Positions 6,672 to 9,413 of a DNA stretch of 9,413 bases are shown one piece after another. Position 1 is the first letter of the stretch; each line of letters opens with the position of its first letter. The stretch is from Gemmatimonadota bacterium. Its GTDB lineage: Bacteria; Gemmatimonadota; Gemmatimonadetes; JACCXV01; JAHWKZ01. The position numbers were made by a program, and so were the translations under genes. The DNA lies in NCBI GenBank assembly GCA_019347645.1, contig JAHWKZ010000050.1, forward strand, positions 1-9,413. The letters are read 5' to 3'. The notes below the pieces were generated by a model that worked only from the letters and a program-made list of their open reading frames with translations, was not told the DNA's origin and made no database searches.

Positions 6672-7310
6672 TCAGGCGAGGACGGGGCGCGGCCGCGCCT
6701 CCGCCTCGCGATTCAGGCTCGACTTGGATACGCAGGGCGAGTCCGCCTCCAGGCATCGCCACCAGCGGTCGGTGCCCATGGTGATCCCGATCCGCGGCGT
6801 CCACACGACGCGCCCCGGCGTCTCGCCGGGCTCGATCCGGAGGTGGGCTCCGGTCAGATCCGCCCCGTTCTGCGCCAGCGAGATCGCCAGCGCGTCGCAC
6901 AGCTTGCCGGGACCGTCGCACAGGGCGCGATCGGGTGGAGGCTCCGAGGAGCGACGCCGGGCCGCGCGACGTCGGCGCATCAGCTCGAGCCCCTCCACGG
7001 GCTCGAGGGCCCGGATCAGCACCGCCGAAGGCTTTCCCGCCTCGCGGGTCACCGCGTTCAGACAATGATACATCCCGTAGATCTTGTACACGTAGGCCAC
7101 GCCGGGCGGTCCGTACATCGGTCGCGTCCTCGGAGTGAGCCCGGCCGCCGCGTGGCACGCGGGGTCGTCTTCCCCGTGATACGCCTCGACCTCGACGATC
7201 CTTCCCGCCGCGACGCCTTCCGCCGTCTCGTGGACGAGCCGGCACCCGAGCAGGGCGCGAGACACCGCCAGGGTATCGCGGGCGTAGAACTCCCTCGGCA
7301 GCGCGCTCAA
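6672..7310 (-). CDS. mpg: 3-methyladenine DNA glycosylase (AAG/MPG family)
   Basis: A base-excision repair glycosylase of 212 residues that removes alkylated purines such as 3-methyladenine. The family core is clear: RIVEVEAYHGEDDPACH (37-53), with E42 at the position of the catalytic glutamate (human AAG E125), Y44 (Y127) and H53 (H136). It is followed by TPRTRPMYGPPGVAYVYKIYGMYHCLNAV, LIRALEPVEG and DGPGKLCDALAI. The length is normal for bacterial members. The likely start is TTG at 7310, which overlaps the cca stop in TTGA (7307-7310), mirroring the ATGA and GTGA junctions downstream. A GAGAGG site lies about 8 bases upstream. No ATG or GTG lies between the cca stop and the conserved FYARDTL, which supports the rare TTG start. 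An Arg-rich stretch (MRRRRAARRRSS) sits in the middle, a common variable loop. Confidence 0.93.
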   Translation of the reverse strand: MSALPREFYARDTLAVSRALLGCRLVHETAEGVAAGRIVEVEAYHGEDDPACHAAAGLTPRTRPMYGPPGVAYVYKIYGMYHCLNAVTREAGKPSAVLIRALEPVEGLELMRRRRAARRRSSEPPPDRALCDGPGKLCDALAISLAQNGADLTGAHLRIEPGETPGRVVWTPRIGITMGTDRWWRCLEADSPCVSKSSLNREAEARPRPVLA

Positions 7311-8665
7311 ACCGCCGCCCTCTCGGACCGGGCGAGCTGGAGGAGCCGATCGCGGCGGTTGAGCGTCGGCTCTTCGATCACGCGCTCGAGGAGCCGGTCC
7401 AGCACCTGGCCGATCCCGGGTCCGGGCTGCATGCCCATCTCGATCAGGTCGTGCCCGTCGATCGCCAGATGGGTGACCTTGAGCGCGTGCTCCTCCCTCA
7501 GCGCCGCGCGCACGCGACGGTACATCTCGACGAGCGGGTCGGGGGGATTCTCGGCCCGCTTCCGGTTCCCCCACCAGTCCGCGAGATGGATGCGGTAGAG
7601 GTCCCACACGTGCTCCTCGCCGATCCGCCGGATCCACCGGCGGATCGCCGCGTCCGAAGCCTCCGGAGGAAGCAGGTCCATGTGGACGCGGACCAGATGC
7701 CTCCCGCGGGCGATCTCGCGCTTCGAGAACCGGAGCCGCTCGAGGGCCTGCTCGGCGAGGGCGGCCCCGACCTTCTCGTGCTCGGGAAACGTCCAGTCGC
7801 CGGTCTTCGGATGGACGGCCCGCGTGGGCGGCTTTCCCACGTCGTGGAGCAGCGCCACGACGCGCAGGAAGGGCCGCCTCGGGTGGACCTGATCGACGAC
7901 CATCAACGAGTGGGTACCCACGTCGTCGGTGTGCCACCGGTTCTGCTCGATCCCGAAGCAGACCGCGACCTCCGGCAGCAGCCGGGCCATCACGCCCGAT
8001 TCCTGCCAGCCGGCGAGCGCCTTCGACGCCGAGCGGCATTGCGCGAAGGTCTTCAGGAGCTCGTCCCGCACCCGCTCTCCCGAGAGGCGGGACACGCCTC
8101 GGGCGTGGCGCTCCAGGGCCTGTCGAGTCCCGGCATCCCACTCGAGGTCGAACCGCGCGGCGAAGCGGAATGCCCGCAGGATCCGCAGGTAGTCCTCCCG
8201 GAACCGGCGGTCCGGGTCGCCGACCGTGCGGAGTCGGCCGGCTTCCAGGTCGTCGATTCCGCCGAAGGGGTCGGCCACCTCCCCGGTCACCGGATCCCAC
8301 GCGATCGCGTTGATCGTGAAATCGCGCCGCGCGAGGTCCTCGTCGAGAGAGGCCCCGAACGCCACCTCGGCGTGGCGGCCGTCGGTGGCGACGTCGGTGC
8401 GGAAGGTGGTGACCTCGACCGTCTCGTCCTCGACCCGCACGCCCACCGTGCCGTGCTCGACCCCGACCGGGTGGGTCCGGGGGAACGCGCTCCGCACCCG
8501 CTCCGGGCGGGCGTCGGTGGCCACGTCCCAGTCCCCCGGCGTACGGTCGAGCAGGGAATCGCGGACCGCGCCTCCCACCGCCCACGCCTGGTGGCCGGCC
8601 GCGCGCAGCGTCTCGACGACCGTCCGCAGCGCCTCGGACCCCACCAGGCGGTCTCCGGTCTCCAT
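7307..8665 (-). CDS. cca: CCA-adding tRNA nucleotidyltransferase with HD domain
   Basis: A 452-residue class II nucleotidyltransferase that adds or repairs the 3' CCA of tRNAs. The N-terminal catalytic head has AVGGAVRDSLLDR (29-41) and the metal-binding DxD at D45/D47 (GDWDVATD). These are followed by VEVTTFRTD, then ARRDFTINAIAWDP and the neck-domain motif DYLRILRAFRFAARF. A C-terminal HD domain has H274-D275 (ALLHDVGKPPT) and downstream His residues (FPEHEKVGA, LVRVHMD), which in bacterial CCA enzymes can carry phosphatase or phosphodiesterase activity. I chose the ATG at 8665 because family homology begins a few residues later. It has no Shine-Dalgarno sequence, and the frame is open upstream. 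A promoter-like sequence ending 7 bases before the ATG suggests a leaderless transcript. The gene is the first of the coupled operon; its stop overlaps the glycosylase start. Confidence 0.93.
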   Translation of the reverse strand: METGDRLVGSEALRTVVETLRAAGHQAWAVGGAVRDSLLDRTPGDWDVATDARPERVRSAFPRTHPVGVEHGTVGVRVEDETVEVTTFRTDVATDGRHAEVAFGASLDEDLARRDFTINAIAWDPVTGEVADPFGGIDDLEAGRLRTVGDPDRRFREDYLRILRAFRFAARFDLEWDAGTRQALERHARGVSRLSGERVRDELLKTFAQCRSASKALAGWQESGVMARLLPEVAVCFGIEQNRWHTDDVGTHSLMVVDQVHPRRPFLRVVALLHDVGKPPTRAVHPKTGDWTFPEHEKVGAALAEQALERLRFSKREIARGRHLVRVHMDLLPPEASDAAIRRWIRRIGEEHVWDLYRIHLADWWGNRKRAENPPDPLVEMYRRVRAALREEHALKVTHLAIDGHDLIEMGMQPGPGIGQVLDRLLERVIEEPTLNRRDRLLQLARSERAAV

Positions 8666-8672
8666 GGGACGA

Positions 8673-8701
8673 AAGGTATCGGTACCCCGACCGCGGACCA
8701 A
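8673..8701 (-). promoter_or_regulatory. Possible promoter of the cca operon (leaderless)
   Basis: On the minus strand, TTGGTC (8701-8696) and TACCTT (8678-8673) are separated by exactly 17 bases, and the second hexamer ends 7 bases before the cca ATG. Each hexamer matches consensus at only three positions. However, the TAnnnT form, the spacing, and the lack of a ribosome-binding site for cca fit a leaderless promoter of actinobacterial type. Weak evidence. Confidence 0.3.
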
Positions 8702-8748
8702 CCCGGCGACGCCGAACCGCTCACCCGCCGCCCCCGAGTCCCTTCGAC

Positions 8749-9216
8749 TCAGCCTCCGCGCAGCTGGTCGATCTCCTTCAGCGTCTCGTCGGCTCTCAAC
8801 CTGCCGATCGGGCCCGTCGCGAAGACCGCCATACGGACCCGGTGGCCTTCCAACAGGAAGCCGGCGGGCTGGATGATCCCCTTCTCCTCGTCGTAGTAGG
8901 CGCCGATCCGCTCGGCGTCCTCGACGGGATCGAGGCCGTAGAGGATGGGAAAGGCAACGTCGTGGTCGTCCGCCATGGCCCGGGCCTCCTCGGCGTCGTC
9001 GGCCGAGAGGGCGACCAGCGCCACGTCCCGGTCCTCGAACTCTTCGATCCTGGATTGGAAATCGCCGACCTGGCGATTGCAGAGCGGTCAGAAGTGGCCG
9101 CGGTAGAACAGCAGGACCTTCCAATCGGGATCGAGATCGTCGGGAACGGCGATCGTCTCTCCCCCGTGGGTCTTCCCGCGGACCGTCGGGAAGCGGTCTC
9201 CGGCGTCGAGTCTCAT
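8749..9216 (-). CDS. Selenocysteine-containing peroxiredoxin-like (AhpC/TSA) protein
   Basis: A 155-residue thioredoxin-fold protein if the in-frame TGA at 9090-9088 is read as selenocysteine. The family motif reads FYRGHF-U43-PLC46-N; cysteine homologs have FYRGxWCPxCN, so U43 replaces the peroxidatic cysteine and C46 completes a UxxC redox pair. Both sides of the TGA are coding and in the same frame. The N-terminal part (MRLDAGDRFPTV...KVLLFYRGHF) is the peroxiredoxin beta1-beta2 region. The downstream part contains VALVALSADDAEEAR, FPILYGLD and GIIQPAGFLLEG, all typical of the fold. The expected role is reducing peroxides or another thiol-dependent substrate in the cytoplasm. The ATG at 9216 has a full AGGAGG site 8 bases upstream. 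The selA, selB, selD and tRNA-Sec genes are not in the window and must lie elsewhere. Reading it as a pseudogene is less likely given the SECIS hairpin and the position of the TGA. Confidence 0.88.
9060..9078 (-). promoter_or_regulatory. Bacterial SECIS element
   Basis: Directly after the TGA, minus-strand RNA forms a perfect 7-bp hairpin: AAUCGCC (9078-9072), loop AGGUC (9071-9067), GGCGAUU (9066-9060). The loop matches the start of the E. coli fdhF SECIS loop (AGGUCU as I recall it), where the G and U are contacted by SelB. The first loop G lies 17 bases after the TGA here and 18 in fdhF. It lies inside the coding region, as bacterial SECIS elements do. The bulged U of the E. coli stem is absent. 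Confidence 0.82.
9088..9090 (-). other. Selenocysteine codon (UGA) at residue 43
   Basis: TGA in frame within FYRGHF-TGA-PLCN. It stands exactly where cysteine homologs have the peroxidatic Cys. There is no other in-frame stop until the TGA at 8751-8749. Confidence 0.87.
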
Positions 9217-9224
9217 CCTGCTCA

Positions 9225-9230
9225 CCTCCT
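9225..9230 (-). promoter_or_regulatory. Strong ribosome-binding site of the selenoprotein gene
   Basis: AGGAGG (followed by TGAG) on the minus strand, 8 bases before ATG 9216: a full match to the anti-Shine-Dalgarno sequence and the strongest in the window. It fixes the start, because the frame is open for a further 60 codons upstream. Confidence 0.85.
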
Positions 9231-9273
9231 GTGCCAGGATGTCTCCTCCCGCTCGCTGGTGCCGTACGAGGGA

Positions 9274-9315
9274 TGACACTCCTCCCGCGGGGCCACCGGT
9301 TCGCCTTGACACTCC
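9274..9315. repeat. Direct repeat TGACACTCC in the divergent control region
   Basis: TGACACTCC occurs at 9274-9282 and 9307-9315, 33 bp apart, about three helical turns; the second copy overlaps the -35 hexamer of the rightward promoter. A related TTGACTCCC is at 9405-9413. Paired sites on one face of the helix suggest regulator binding or a duplicated -35 region; that is inference. Confidence 0.4.
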
Positions 9316-9334
9316 CCCGGGCGCCGTGTACAAT
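9306..9334 (+). promoter_or_regulatory. Near-consensus sigma-70 promoter, rightward
   Basis: TTGACA (9306-9311), a 17-bp spacer, then TACAAT (9329-9334): a perfect -35, five of six at -10 and optimal spacing. Transcription would start near 9341 and leave the window, divergent from the selenoprotein gene. Such a strong housekeeping promoter is striking in high-GC DNA. The downstream gene lies mostly outside the window. If the protein frame at 9333 begins at its ATG, that ATG overlaps the -10 box, so either the start or the promoter reading needs revision. Confidence 0.65.
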
Positions 9335-9413
9335 GCCGCCGGTAGCGAATCTCCACGCCCATTTCCCCATCGATATCGTTTCGAACCGACGCGATCCACG
9401 TCGGTTGACTCCC
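9333..9413 (+). CDS. Possible 5' end of a metal-dependent hydrolase (partial)
   Basis: A frame from ATG 9333 stays open to the window edge (27 codons). It begins MPPVANLHAHFPIDIVSN. LHAHFP recalls the HxH metal-binding start of membrane dipeptidase (M19) or other amidohydrolase-type enzymes, which often begin within a few residues of the N-terminus. Against this, the ATG overlaps the -10 hexamer of the rightward promoter, there is no convincing ribosome-binding site, and the frame is also open upstream to an ATG at 9273. Too short to be sure. Confidence 0.35.
   Translation, partial: MPPVANLHAHFPIDIVSNRRDPRRLTP
9384..9406. other. 8-bp inverted repeat downstream of the rightward promoter
   Basis: AACCGACG (9384-9391) and CGTCGGTT (9399-9406) are perfect reverse complements around a 7-base loop. 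In the rightward transcript this would be a stable hairpin about 45 bases from the predicted start. Alternatively it is a palindromic protein site upstream of the selenoprotein gene, or a chance feature of coding sequence if the 9333 frame is real. Confidence 0.4.

Noticed and set aside
8736..8750. GAGTC/GACTC hairpin at the end of the selenoprotein gene as a terminator
   Set aside because: The stem is only 5 bp, includes the stop codon and has no T-run, so it does not support a terminator call.
9088..9090. TGA as a true stop or nonsense mutation making a pseudogene
   Set aside because: It falls exactly on the catalytic cysteine position, the downstream frame is intact and family-like, and a SECIS-type hairpin follows at the correct distance.
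9405..9410. TTGACT as a second -35 box of a tandem rightward promoter
   Set aside because: The window ends 3 bases later, so no -10 can be examined.
1..9413. tRNA or rRNA genes, CRISPR arrays, insertion-sequence transposases
   Set aside because: No cloverleaf-like T-loop or anticodon arrangement, no regularly spaced repeat array and no transposase or integrase motif was seen on either strand.

Overview
The window is a compact, high-GC stretch of bacterial chromosome. Seven full-length genes lie head to tail on the minus strand, and an eighth minus-strand gene at the right-hand end carries an in-frame TGA. The high GC content, the GTG and TTG starts, the chain of 4-base stop/start overlaps and the gene content suggest a deep-branching actinobacterium (Rubrobacter, Thermoleophilia or Acidimicrobiia-like) or a similar high-GC lineage. 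This placement is inference, because no rRNA or other phylogenetic marker is in the window.

Reading along the minus strand (right to left), the first gene encodes a peroxiredoxin-like protein of 155 residues (8749-9216). Its peroxidatic cysteine codon is TGA. A perfect 7-bp hairpin with loop AGGUC sits just downstream, at almost the same distance as in E. coli fdhF. I read it as a selenoprotein with a bacterial SECIS element. After an 83-bp gap come a CCA-adding tRNA nucleotidyltransferase (7307-8665), a 3-methyladenine DNA glycosylase (6672-7310), an arginase-fold protein that has lost most of its metal ligands (5767-6648), RarA (4391-5770), the ribosome-associated GTPase HflX (3087-4394), a Rossmann/DUF2520 protein resembling NAD(P)-dependent reductases (2182-3090), and an HD-domain phosphohydrolase (1379-2188). 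Five of the six junctions in this run overlap by 4 or 7 bases and the sixth has a 23-bp gap, so it is very probably one translationally coupled operon. Its themes are tRNA maturation, DNA repair, replication restart and ribosome rescue.

Between the HD gene and the last gene, a flippase-like membrane protein (143-1222), lies a 119-bp imperfect palindrome (1257-1375) that fills nearly the whole gap. The leftmost 142 bp carry a 14-bp direct repeat and a short inverted repeat, with no convincing gene.

At the right edge, a near-consensus sigma-70 promoter (TTGACA, 17 bp, TACAAT) points rightward, away from the selenoprotein gene. A reading frame beginning at 9333 and running off the edge may be the start of a metal-dependent hydrolase, but this is uncertain.

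The most notable observations are the selenoprotein and its SECIS hairpin, a Walker A Thr-to-Lys change in RarA, the arginase-fold probable pseudoenzyme built into a repair/translation operon, and the long palindrome.
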